From assembly GCA_023409755.1 (NCBI GenBank), contig JAEYRA010000037.1, forward strand, positions 1-13,872: 13,872 nt of DNA. Reading direction: 5' to 3'. The notes under the pieces are model-generated. The model saw nothing but the letters and a program-made list of their open reading frames with translations, had not been told where the DNA came from and made no database searches. A program made the translations under genes and the position numbers. This DNA comes from Bacillota bacterium. Its GTDB lineage: Bacteria; Bacillota; Clostridia; Christensenellales; UMGS416. Each line of letters starts with the position of its first letter. Positions within the stretch are counted from its first letter, which is position 1. This document shows, piece after piece, positions 1-6,086 of the stretch.

Positions 1-443
1 AGTCGGTATTGGGCCCAGCTCTTGGTCCCCTTGGCTTCGATGCACATCTCGCACTTACAGGCGGTGAAGAAGAAGTCGTCCAGGATGATCTCGTCAAAGA
101 CCTCAGCCAACTCCCGCACGATCTGCAAATAGACGGCACGGTGGGCCGGGTCGGTGTAGCAATAAGTGTCATAGAACGAGGGCTTGCGCTCCCCCACCAG
201 ACCCGTGGAGGTAATGCCACCACTCGTTTCAATGCCATTCCGTTCAAAGAGCGCCTTGACCTGGCGCATCCGCTCCACGGGGATGTCCACGACCGAGCGG
301 TGGTTCTCCAGGTACACCTTGTCGAGGTGCATGTATTGCTTGTAGTAATCGATGGCGCGCTGAATCTCCGCGTCGTCCGCCTTCTGCAGGTAGTAAGCGA
401 ACACATAGCCTGCGATCTTGAAGTTCTGATAGGGCTTGAGCAT
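1..443 (-). CDS. Putative TIM-barrel glycoside-hydrolase-like protein, N-terminal part (gene runs off the left edge)
   Basis: The minus-strand frame is open from an ATG at 443 to the window edge and gives 147 residues. The start is well supported: AAGGAGG lies at 450-456, six bases upstream. The protein starts MLKPYQNFKIAGYVFAYYL, without a signal peptide, and alternates short hydrophobic strands with amphipathic helices, as in a (beta/alpha) barrel. A strand with KVYLENHRS (residues 42-50) and a helix are followed by GIETSGGITSTG. The most telling stretch is LDDFFFTACKCEMC (residues 121-134), in which two aspartates are followed by Cys129, Cys131 and Cys134. An acidic pair at a strand end followed by a small Cys cluster recalls barrel hydrolases of the GHL/GH42-like type, but I cannot name the family. 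The catalytic half is outside the window, so a substrate cannot be inferred. The opposite-strand frame over the same bases is a shadow. Confidence 0.7.
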   Translation of the reverse strand, partial: MLKPYQNFKIAGYVFAYYLQKADDAEIQRAIDYYKQYMHLDKVYLENHRSVVDIPVERMRQVKALFERNGIETSGGITSTGLVGERKPSFYDTYCYTDPAHRAVYLQIVRELAEVFDEIILDDFFFTACKCEMCIEAKGTKSWAQYR

Positions 444-449
444 AAAGTG

Positions 450-456
450 CCTCCTT
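450..456 (-). promoter_or_regulatory. Ribosome binding site of the TIM-barrel gene
   Basis: The minus strand reads AAGGAGG, followed by six bases and the ATG at 443. It fixes the start of a gene whose far end is not visible. The 3' foot of the leader hairpin (459-507) ends only two bases upstream of it. Confidence 0.85.
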
Positions 457-458
457 CG

Positions 459-507
459 TATGGCGAGCTGTTTTGCCGTGCTGGCAACACCAAAGCAGTT
501 CGCCATA
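459..507 (-). promoter_or_regulatory. Nested leader hairpin beside the ribosome site of the TIM-barrel gene
   Basis: On the minus strand TATGGCGAACTG (496-507) can pair with CAGCTCGCCATA (459-470), with 11 of 12 positions complementary. Inside the loop a second perfect stem, TTGCC/GGCAA (483-487 and 473-477), closes a five-base loop. The outer stem ends two bases before the Shine-Dalgarno sequence, so folding could expose or occlude it, or the outer arms could be a protein operator. No T-run follows, so it is not a terminator. A lone -10-like TATACA lies at 538-543 without a good -35, so the promoter is unresolved. Confidence 0.5.
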
Positions 508-676
508 AAACGCGTTTTCCTTCTTCCCGCGTATGAATGTATAGACAAAGAGTAGGATTTGCGCGCACTCAAACCATGGTAAAACCGTTTCAATTTATTC
601 GATACACTTCCGACAAAGACAGACAAACGACGGCACCGGACGTGGGTGGCGGGGCACATCGTCTGGCGTGCGCATG

Positions 677-705
677 AAAACGCCGCCGGCATTGGGCCGG
701 CGGCG
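677..705 (-). terminator. Rho-independent terminator of the pncA-pncB operon
   Basis: A perfect 10-bp G+C stem (681-690 with 696-705, arm CGCCGCCGGC) closes a five-base loop. On the minus strand it is followed at once by TTTT (677-680). It lies 19 bases after the pncB stop codon. Further left, 508-675 shows no gene or other clear element. Confidence 0.8.
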
Positions 706-724
706 AACGAGAGCAGCGGCATTC

Positions 725-2173
725 TCAGGCGTGAGCGGTCTGTGCCTCCAACAGACGCTGCTTGATGCTCCAGAGTTTGACGGAAAGATCAACGTAGTAC
801 TCATGGGGGTTCTCAAAGCGCTTGACTTCTTCCCACAGGCGGTCGAGCTGAGCGGCACAATAGGCACGGATCTCCCCAAGGGTCGGCTCCTGGTACACCA
901 GCTCGCCCGCGTGGAAGATGGGAACCAACAGTTCCTCGGCCGTGAAGTTTTCAATGGTCTTGCGCTTCCAGGTGAACTCGGGGTCGAAGATCTCCAGCGG
1001 TTGGCTGTCGTCGATCGTTTCGTCATGCACACAGAGCTGGTCAGCCAAGGCGTTGCCCGATGCCCTGTCGTACAGCCGGTATACCTTCTTGAAATGGGGA
1101 TTGGTCACTTTGGCAGCGTTCTCGCTGATCTTGATTTTGGGCACAATCGTTCCTGCCTCGTCCTCAATGGCAGCCAGCTTATACACACAGCCAAACACCG
1201 GCTCACTGCGGGAGGTGATGAGCCGCTCCCCCACGCCGAAGGAATCGATGCAGGCCCCCTGGACGATGAGGTCGGTGATGATAAACTCGTCCAACGCGTT
1301 GGAGGCGACGATTTTGCAGCCGGGCAGGCCAGCCTCGTCCAGCATGCGGCGCGCGCGGCGCGAAAGGTACGTGAGGTCGCCCGAATCCAGCCGGATGGCG
1401 CACTGGGTGATGCCCTGAGGCACCAGCACCTCCTGAAAAGCGCGGATGGCATTTGGCACGCCGCTTTTGAGCACGTTATACGTATCCACCAGCAGCGTGG
1501 CACCACGGGGGTACTGCTGGCAATAGGCCAGGAAGGCCTCGTATTCACTGTCAAACATCTGCACCCAGGAGTGGGCCATCGTGCCGCCGGCCGGCACGCC
1601 ATAGCGCTGGTCGGCCAGCAGGCAAGCCGTGCCGGTGCAGCCGGCGATGTAGGCCGCCCGCGCGCCCAGCACCGCAGCGTCCGGCCCCTGTGCCCGGCGG
1701 GAGCCGAACTCGGTGACGGGCCGCCCCTGGGCCGCACGAACAATGCGGGCGGACTTGGTGGCGATGAGCGACTGGTGATTGATGGTGAGCAGCACATATG
1801 TTTCGATAAGCTGCGCCTCAATGGCAGGGGCCCGCACGGTCATAATCGGTTCGTTGGGGAAGACCGGCGTCCCCTCGGGCACGGCCCACACATCGCCGTG
1901 GAACCGGAAGCGGGCCAGATACTCCAGAAACTCACCGGAGAACATGCCCTTGCCCCGCAGAAAGGCAATGTCGTCCTCGTCAAAGCGCAGGGTACGGATG
2001 TAGTCAATGACCTGCTGGAGCCCCGCGGCAATGGCGTAACCGCCGCCATCGGGCACCTTGCGGAAGAACACATCAAAATAGGTGATGCGCCGATCCATCC
2101 CACGGGCAAGATAGCCATTGCCCATCGTCAATTCATAGAAATCACAGAGCAGTTGATAACGGTTCTCGTCCAT
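725..2173 (-). CDS. pncB: Nicotinate phosphoribosyltransferase
   Basis: Cytoplasmic enzyme of the Preiss-Handler NAD salvage route. It joins nicotinate to phosphoribosyl pyrophosphate, with ATP hydrolysis, to give nicotinate mononucleotide. The 482-residue product has the family layout: N-terminal LLCDFYELTMGNGY (8-21), TEFGSRRAQGPDAA (154-167), GGTMAHSWVQMF (196-207) whose His201 is the likely phosphorylated histidine, RLDSGDL (261-267), and FGVGERLITS (312-321). Length and motifs fit the Firmicutes type. The reading frame extends upstream to 2227, but I chose the ATG at 2173. It has AAAGGG at 2181-2186 before it, and the longer version would overlap pncA with no ribosome site. The gene starts 13 bases after the pncA stop, so the two are co-transcribed, and nicotinate made by PncA is its direct substrate. 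Confidence 0.95.
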   Translation of the reverse strand: MDENRYQLLCDFYELTMGNGYLARGMDRRITYFDVFFRKVPDGGGYAIAAGLQQVIDYIRTLRFDEDDIAFLRGKGMFSGEFLEYLARFRFHGDVWAVPEGTPVFPNEPIMTVRAPAIEAQLIETYVLLTINHQSLIATKSARIVRAAQGRPVTEFGSRRAQGPDAAVLGARAAYIAGCTGTACLLADQRYGVPAGGTMAHSWVQMFDSEYEAFLAYCQQYPRGATLLVDTYNVLKSGVPNAIRAFQEVLVPQGITQCAIRLDSGDLTYLSRRARRMLDEAGLPGCKIVASNALDEFIITDLIVQGACIDSFGVGERLITSRSEPVFGCVYKLAAIEDEAGTIVPKIKISENAAKVTNPHFKKVYRLYDRASGNALADQLCVHDETIDDSQPLEIFDPEFTWKRKTIENFTAEELLVPIFHAGELVYQEPTLGEIRAYCAAQLDRLWEEVKRFENPHEYYVDLSVKLWSIKQRLLEAQTAHA

Positions 2174-2186
2174 GGGTGTTCCCTTT

Positions 2187-2714
2187 CTATCGGTTGATGA
2201 CCTGAATCTGCAGCCCTTCCAATACATCCAGGGTTTTCACGTGCAGCGCCGCGTCGTGGCTGGCCGTGCAGGCGGCGTCCACCGTCACCACGGCTTCGGG
2301 CAGTGCCGCCTTGGCAAGGATGGCGTTGGAAACGACGCAGATGTTGGAGACCAAGCCAACCAATTCGACGGCATCGTACTGCTTCCCTTCCAACCAGTTG
2401 GCCAGTGCCAACGAGCCAAACGCCCCCTTCTCAAACTGCGGCGTCGTGTCATCGCACTCCCCCGCTACGGGGCCAAAGAGCTGCCAGCCCCACGAGCCGC
2501 GTTCACAGTGGAGCACAGGCAGGTTGCGGCCCTCCTGGGTGGTGGCATAGGCCTTGTCGTGGGTGTCAAAGGTGAAGGCAACGTCGTCCCCCTGCGTCTT
2601 GTACGCCCGTATTTTTGCAACGATGCCGTCAGCCAGACGCTCCGCCCCGGGGAAGCCCAGGCTGCCGCTGACAAAATCGTTCTGGTAATCTACAACGATC
2701 AATAGTTTTCTCAT
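2187..2714 (-). CDS. pncA: Nicotinamidase (isochorismatase-fold cysteine hydrolase)
   Basis: Deamidates nicotinamide to nicotinate and ammonia, feeding pncB directly downstream. The 175-residue protein has the isochorismatase-like fold and the expected catalytic triad: Asp9 in VVDYQNDF, Lys96 in FEKGAFGS and Cys126 in LVSNICVVSN. Metal ligands are visible as Asp50 and His52 (FDTHD) and His69 (LPVLHC). The third histidine of the mycobacterial/E. coli pattern is absent. Glu61 lies in the right region to replace it, which is inference. The C-terminal half has GLVSNICV with the cis-peptide loop preceding the nucleophile. The ATG at 2714 is supported by AAAGGAGA a few bases upstream. The partner gene makes nicotinamide the likely substrate; other isochorismatase-like amidases look similar when seen alone. 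Confidence 0.88.
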   Translation of the reverse strand: MRKLLIVVDYQNDFVSGSLGFPGAERLADGIVAKIRAYKTQGDDVAFTFDTHDKAYATTQEGRNLPVLHCERGSWGWQLFGPVAGECDDTTPQFEKGAFGSLALANWLEGKQYDAVELVGLVSNICVVSNAILAKAALPEAVVTVDAACTASHDAALHVKTLDVLEGLQIQVINR

Positions 2715-2762
2715 AGTATCTCCTTTCCAGTCCCCCGTGCTTCATAGCAAAGTTACATCGGG

Positions 2763-2774
2763 CAACACGTGTTG
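2763..2774. promoter_or_regulatory. 12-bp palindrome upstream of pncA (possible operator)
   Basis: CAACACGTGTTG is a perfect palindrome 49 bases upstream of the pncA start. It lies just downstream of a -10-like TACAAT (2797-2802, minus strand), where a repressor would block transcription. NAD salvage genes in Firmicutes are often controlled by NiaR, but I cannot match this site to a known consensus. Confidence 0.4.
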
Positions 2775-2796
2775 TGCCTCGCTTGGGGATACTCCG

Positions 2797-2802
2797 ATTG
2801 TA
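2797..2802 (-). promoter_or_regulatory. Possible -10 element for pncA-pncB
   Basis: The minus strand reads TACAAT, five of six matches to TATAAT, about 83 bases upstream of the pncA start. No convincing -35 lies 16-18 bases further upstream; that stretch reads TTTTCT. The promoter may therefore be weak, activator-dependent or elsewhere. Confidence 0.3.
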
Positions 2803-2844
2803 CTCCAGATGCAACAAGAAGAAAAGATTCCGTCATATTGGATT

Positions 2845-2885
2845 AAAAAAAGGAAAAAAGCCATCAGAATGCGCCATTCGCATGG
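2845..2885 (-). terminator. Terminator-like hairpin with T-tracts upstream of pncA-pncB
   Basis: On the minus strand CCAT and GAATG pair with CATTC and ATGG around a GCG loop (2861-2885), with a two-base mismatch between the two stem segments. Then come TTTTTT (2854-2859) and a second T7 (2845-2851). No minus-strand gene lies upstream that needs terminating. It may stop antisense transcription leaving the opp region, or be the attenuator of a longer pncAB leader. The stem is short, so strength is uncertain. Confidence 0.4.
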
Positions 2886-3137
2886 GATACAATGAACCGA
2901 GTACACCCACTGAAATACCAGTTGTTCTTCCTCATTGCCGCCCTACATGAATACACCGGGAACCGCTTGTTCCCTTGACATTCGGGCTTTTATGCCTCTT
3001 TGCTGCACCCAAAAACCGCATCGGCAAAAGAATGATCACCTTACGGGGCTGTTTTCTTGCAACCGGAATGCAATGTCGGGGCTCAATTGCACAAACAGCA
3101 GTCATAAGAAAGATCAACATAAAAATCCTGCAAATCC
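2886..3137. other. Intergenic stretch between divergent pncAB and opp, no gene seen
   Basis: This part of the 558-bp gap between the pncA and oppA starts holds only short frames lacking ribosome sites and protein-like composition. The only clear structure is GGGAAC-N5-GTTCCC (2958-2974), a perfect 6-bp inverted repeat that could be an operator or a small hairpin. An isolated TTGACA at 2975-2980 has no -10 at proper spacing. Confidence 0.5.
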
Positions 3138-3166
3138 TTGACAACCCATGGGCATGGCAGTATAGT
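3138..3166 (+). promoter_or_regulatory. Sigma-A promoter of the opp operon
   Basis: A consensus -35 TTGACA (3138-3143) is separated by exactly 17 bp from -10 TATAGT (3161-3166, five of six). Predicted transcription start is about 3172-3174, so the message would begin at the foot of the hairpin at 3171. This is the strongest promoter in the window, matching a transporter made at high level. Confidence 0.85.
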
Positions 3167-3170
3167 TGCA

Positions 3171-3246
3171 TTGTTTAGAGCAAAGGCGCTCGTCCAAGGA
3201 ATTCGGGGGCGAGCGCTCTATTGCTAAACAATGGCGTTTTTCGCCA
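3171..3246 (+). promoter_or_regulatory. Long 5'-terminal stem-loop plus small hairpin in the oppA leader
   Basis: TTGTTT (3171-3176) pairs with AAACAA (3226-3231), AGCAA (3179-3183) with TTGCT (3221-3225), and GCGCTCGTCC (3186-3195) with GGGCGAGCGC (3207-3216), including one G-U pair. That is a stem of over 20 pairs with small bulges and an 11-base loop, starting at the predicted first base of the transcript. A second hairpin, TGGCG-TTTTT-CGCCA (3232-3246), follows directly. The ribosome site GGAGGAG (3258-3264) comes next. Neither hairpin has a terminator T-tail. Likely roles are mRNA stabilisation or binding of a regulator. Confidence 0.65.
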
Positions 3247-3272
3247 AAAAAGGATTGGGAGGAGAGAGCACA

Positions 3273-4964
3273 ATGAAGAAAAATCCGGTTAAGTCACTGG
3301 CTGCCGTCACCCTGGCCATCATCATGGCCGTGGGCATGGCTGCCTGTGGCACCAGCACCCCGGCCAGCACGGCAGACGCCGCTGCCAGCGCCGGTGCTAC
3401 TGCCGCAGCTGCTGCGGGCGGTACCCTCAACGTGATGGTGGAGGTGGAGGTCGCAAGCCTCGACCCGCAGATCGCCACCGACGGCACCAGCTTCGAGGTC
3501 ATCGCCAACTACACCGATGGCCTGATGCAGATGGACGCCACCGGCAAGGCCGTGCCCGCCCTCGCGGAGAGCGTGGACGTCAGCGAGGATGGCAAGACCT
3601 ATACCTTCCACCTGCGTGACGCCAAGTGGAGCAACGGGGACGCCGTGACCGCCGACGACTTTGTGTTCGGCTGGCAGCGCGCCGCCGACCCGGCTACCGC
3701 TGCTGAGTATTCCTACATGCTCAGCGACATCGGCCAGATCCAGAACGCCGCTGAAGTCATTGCCGGCAGCAAGCCTGTCACCGACCTGGGCGTAAAGGCC
3801 GTGGATGAGAAGACCCTGCAGGTCACCTTGAACGTGCCTGTCTCGTACTTCGAGAGCCTGATGTACTTCCCCACGTTCTACCCGGTGAACCGCAAGTTCT
3901 ACAACAGCCTGGAAGCCGGCACCTTCGGCACCAGCCCGAAGACCGTGCTGAGCAACGGCGCTTTCAAGCTGGACAGCTACGAGCCCGCCGCTCTGTCCTT
4001 CAGCCTGGTGAAGAACCCCGATTACTACGCCGCGGACAGCGTGAAGCTCTCCGGCCTGAGCTACCAGGTGGTCAAGGACAGCCAGCAGGCCTTCATGAGC
4101 TACCAGAACGACGCCCTTGACATCGTGAAGCTCTCCGGCGACCAGGTTGACCAGGTCTCCGGCGATGCCGAACTCAATGTAACCGGCGCCGGCTACATGT
4201 GGTACCTGACCCTCAACGGCAAGGATGTACCCGCGCTGAGCAACGCCAACTTCCGTCTGGCCCTCAGCAACGCCGTCAACCGTGCTGAGATCGTCAAGGA
4301 CGTGGTGAAGGATGGCTCGGTTGCCACCTACACCGCCGTGCCGCCGCAGTTTGCCACCGGCCCCGATGGCACCGATTTCAGCGCCGACCAGACCAAGTTC
4401 AAGGACTTCTGTGCCGATGACGCTGCCAAGGCCGCTGAGTATTATGCCAAGGCCAAGGAAGAGCTGGGCCAGGATACCTTCACCTTCGAACTGCTGCTGG
4501 AAGACCAGACCGAGACCCAGAACGTGGCCGCCGTGCTCAAGGAGCAGATTGAGTCCGCTCTGCCCGGTGTGACCCTGAACCTGAAGGTTGAGCCCAAGAA
4601 GCAGCGCGTGGAGGACATCCAGGCCGGCAACTACGAAGTGTGCCTGACCCGCTGGGGCCCGGACTACGCCGACCCGATGACCTACCTGGGCATGTGGGTG
4701 ACTGGCAACAGCAACAACTATGGTCTGTGGAGCGACGCTACCTATGACCAGATCATCGCCGACTGCACGACCGGCAAGTACATCACCGACGCCAGCGCCC
4801 GCTGGGCCGCCATGTACGAAGCCGAGAAGATCGTGATGGAACAGGCCGTCATCGTGCCGCTGTATACCAAGGCTGACGCCAACATGATCAAGAGCACCGT
4901 GTCCGGCATCGAGTTCCACCCCGTGGCGCTCAACCGCGTGTACAAGAACGCGGAGAAGAAGTAA
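3273..4964 (+). CDS. oppA: Oligopeptide ABC transporter, substrate-binding lipoprotein
   Basis: Extracellular receptor that captures peptides and delivers them to OppBC. The 563-residue protein starts MKKNPVKSLAAVTLAIIMAV, a lipoprotein signal with lipobox MAAC, so Cys25 would be lipidated. An Ala/Ser/Thr-rich linker (26-50) precedes the SBP_bac_5 body. Family landmarks include LDPQIATDGTSFEVIANYTDGL (63-84), the DDFVFGWQR type of segment, and the C-terminal RWGPDYADPMTYLG. I chose the ATG at 3273 over an in-frame ATG at 3231. GGAGGAG (3258-3264) sits properly before 3273, the lipoprotein signal begins there, and 3231 is buried in the leader stem. It is first in a five-gene operon but is separated from oppB by two hairpins, which should make the receptor more abundant than the membrane parts. 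Ligand preference (peptide length, or another compound) cannot be read from sequence alone. Confidence 0.93.
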   Translation: MKKNPVKSLAAVTLAIIMAVGMAACGTSTPASTADAAASAGATAAAAAGGTLNVMVEVEVASLDPQIATDGTSFEVIANYTDGLMQMDATGKAVPALAESVDVSEDGKTYTFHLRDAKWSNGDAVTADDFVFGWQRAADPATAAEYSYMLSDIGQIQNAAEVIAGSKPVTDLGVKAVDEKTLQVTLNVPVSYFESLMYFPTFYPVNRKFYNSLEAGTFGTSPKTVLSNGAFKLDSYEPAALSFSLVKNPDYYAADSVKLSGLSYQVVKDSQQAFMSYQNDALDIVKLSGDQVDQVSGDAELNVTGAGYMWYLTLNGKDVPALSNANFRLALSNAVNRAEIVKDVVKDGSVATYTAVPPQFATGPDGTDFSADQTKFKDFCADDAAKAAEYYAKAKEELGQDTFTFELLLEDQTETQNVAAVLKEQIESALPGVTLNLKVEPKKQRVEDIQAGNYEVCLTRWGPDYADPMTYLGMWVTGNSNNYGLWSDATYDQIIADCTTGKYITDASARWAAMYEAEKIVMEQAVIVPLYTKADANMIKSTVSGIEFHPVALNRVYKNAEKK

Positions 4965-4965
4965 C

Positions 4966-4984
4966 GAGTCCCCCTGACGGACTC
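4966..4984 (+). other. Hairpin directly after the oppA stop codon
   Basis: GAGTCC (4966-4971) pairs with GGACTC (4979-4984) around a seven-base loop, beginning two bases after the TAA. No T-run follows. Next to the terminator at 4986-5026 it could protect the 3' end of the oppA message. Confidence 0.55.
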
Positions 4985-4985
4985 T

Positions 4986-5026
4986 GCGCAGCGGCTTTGA
5001 TTCCCTTCAAGGCCGCTGCGCTTTTT
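4986..5026 (+). terminator. Internal (probably partial) terminator between oppA and oppB
   Basis: GCGCAGCGGC (4986-4995) pairs perfectly with GCCGCTGCGC (5012-5021), and the stem continues with TTTGA/TCAAG. TTTTT follows at 5022-5026. It looks strong, yet oppB has no clear promoter in the 34 bases that follow. Read-through probably supplies oppBCDF at a lower level than oppA. Confidence 0.85.
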
Positions 5027-5060
5027 GACTGACAATGGACCAACGGAAAGAGGGAGCGCA

Positions 5061-6086
5061 TTGAAACACTATGTCTTCCGGCGGGTGCTCATCTCGGTGT
5101 TTACCCTGCTGGCCATCACCTTGGTGTTGTTCGCTCTGCTGCAGTTGATGCCTGGCTCGCCTTTCAATGACGAGAAGCTCAACGACGACCAGCGGGCCGT
5201 GCTCAACGCCAAATACGGACTGGACAAACCGCTTGTCGTGCAGTTTGGCCGGTATGTGTTCAACCTGGTCAAGGGCGATTTCGGGGTAAGCTACAACATC
5301 AGCAAGAACACGCCCATCAGCCAGCTGGTGCAAACCCGCCTGCCGGTGAGCATCAACATCGGCGGCATGGCGGTGGGCCTGGGCGCGCTGGTGGGGTTGC
5401 TGCTGGGCATTGTGGCAGCGCTGAACCACCGAACGTGGATCGACAGCCTGTGCACCGTCATCTCGGTGCTGGGGGTGTCGGTACCCAGTTACGTCTTTGC
5501 TTTGACCTTGAGTTATACCCTGGGGTTCAAGCTAAGCTGGCTGCCCATGCTCTACAGCATCAAGGACCCCATGCTGTCTGGCATTATGCCCAGCATTGCA
5601 CTCAGCATGTTTACCCTGGCCTCCATCGCGCGGTTCACCCGCAACGAAATGCTGGAAGTGCTGGGCAGCGACTACATGCTGCTGGCAGAGAGCAAGGGCA
5701 TCAGCGGTGCGCCGCTCATCGTGCGGCACGCCCTGCGCAACGCCCTCATCCCCATCATCACCGTCCTGGCCCCGCTCATCGTGGATCTGATGACCGGAAG
5801 CCTGGTGGTGGAAAAGATCTTCTCCATCCCCGGGGTGGGGAGCCTGCTGGTGACGGCCATCCAGTCCAACGACTACAACGTGGTCATCGCCCTCAGTTTC
5901 ATCTACAGCGCCATGTACATCGGCATCATGCTGGTGGTGGACATCCTCTACGGCATCATTGACCCGCGCATCCGCCTGTCAAAGGACAGTGGCGAGAGCA
6001 GCTCCGCCGGCCGGCCGGGCTTCTTTGGTCGCTGGGCAAGGGTGCTGGGCATCCAACAGCGAAAGGCGGTAAACGCCCATGAATGA
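5061..6086 (+). CDS. oppB: Oligopeptide ABC transporter permease OppB (TTG start)
   Basis: Inner-membrane subunit that, with OppC, forms the peptide channel. The 341-residue product has an N-terminal membrane segment (about 9-30), the usual extracellular loop containing YGLDKPLVVQFGRYVFNLVKGDFGVSY, and further membrane segments near 98-120, 130-153, 172-192, 228-250 and 273-300. The cytoplasmic EAA loop that docks on the ATPases is at about 200-230 (EVLGSDYMLLAESKGI). The open frame runs upstream to 5025, inside the oppA terminator. I chose the TTG at 5061 because AGAGGGAG (5049-5056) precedes it and the product then starts MKHYVFRRVLISVFTLL, typical of OppB. No ATG exists in a suitable place. 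The 3' end overlaps oppC by eight bases, indicating translational coupling. Confidence 0.92.
   Translation: MKHYVFRRVLISVFTLLAITLVLFALLQLMPGSPFNDEKLNDDQRAVLNAKYGLDKPLVVQFGRYVFNLVKGDFGVSYNISKNTPISQLVQTRLPVSINIGGMAVGLGALVGLLLGIVAALNHRTWIDSLCTVISVLGVSVPSYVFALTLSYTLGFKLSWLPMLYSIKDPMLSGIMPSIALSMFTLASIARFTRNEMLEVLGSDYMLLAESKGISGAPLIVRHALRNALIPIITVLAPLIVDLMTGSLVVEKIFSIPGVGSLLVTAIQSNDYNVVIALSFIYSAMYIGIMLVVDILYGIIDPRIRLSKDSGESSSAGRPGFFGRWARVLGIQQRKAVNAHE

Noticed and set aside
9..536. Plus-strand open frame of 175 codons at the left edge
   Set aside because: Opposite the edge gene, whose AAGGAGG-supported start and protein-like sequence lie on the minus strand.
668..2197. Long plus-strand open frame of 509 codons opposite pncB
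   Set aside because: It mirrors pncB codon structure in G+C-rich DNA. The product shows no recognisable domain and pncB motifs are unmistakable on the other strand.
2174..2227. Upstream start for pncB
   Set aside because: It would overlap pncA and lacks a ribosome site. The start at 2173 gives the family's usual N-terminus.
2958..2974. Possible LexA (SOS) box
   Set aside because: The Gram-positive box is GAAC-N4-GTTC; this site has five bases between the half-sites, and no SOS gene follows.
2932..3178. Three short frames in the pncA-oppA gap
   Set aside because: No ribosome sites, no protein-like composition, and they overlap the opp promoter.
3294..4919. Minus-strand open frame of 541 codons opposite oppA
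   Set aside because: Gly/His/Val-rich product with no domain, fully opposite a clear OppA. It is an antisense shadow of biased codons. The same holds for the minus frames at 6535-7377 and 8226-9227.
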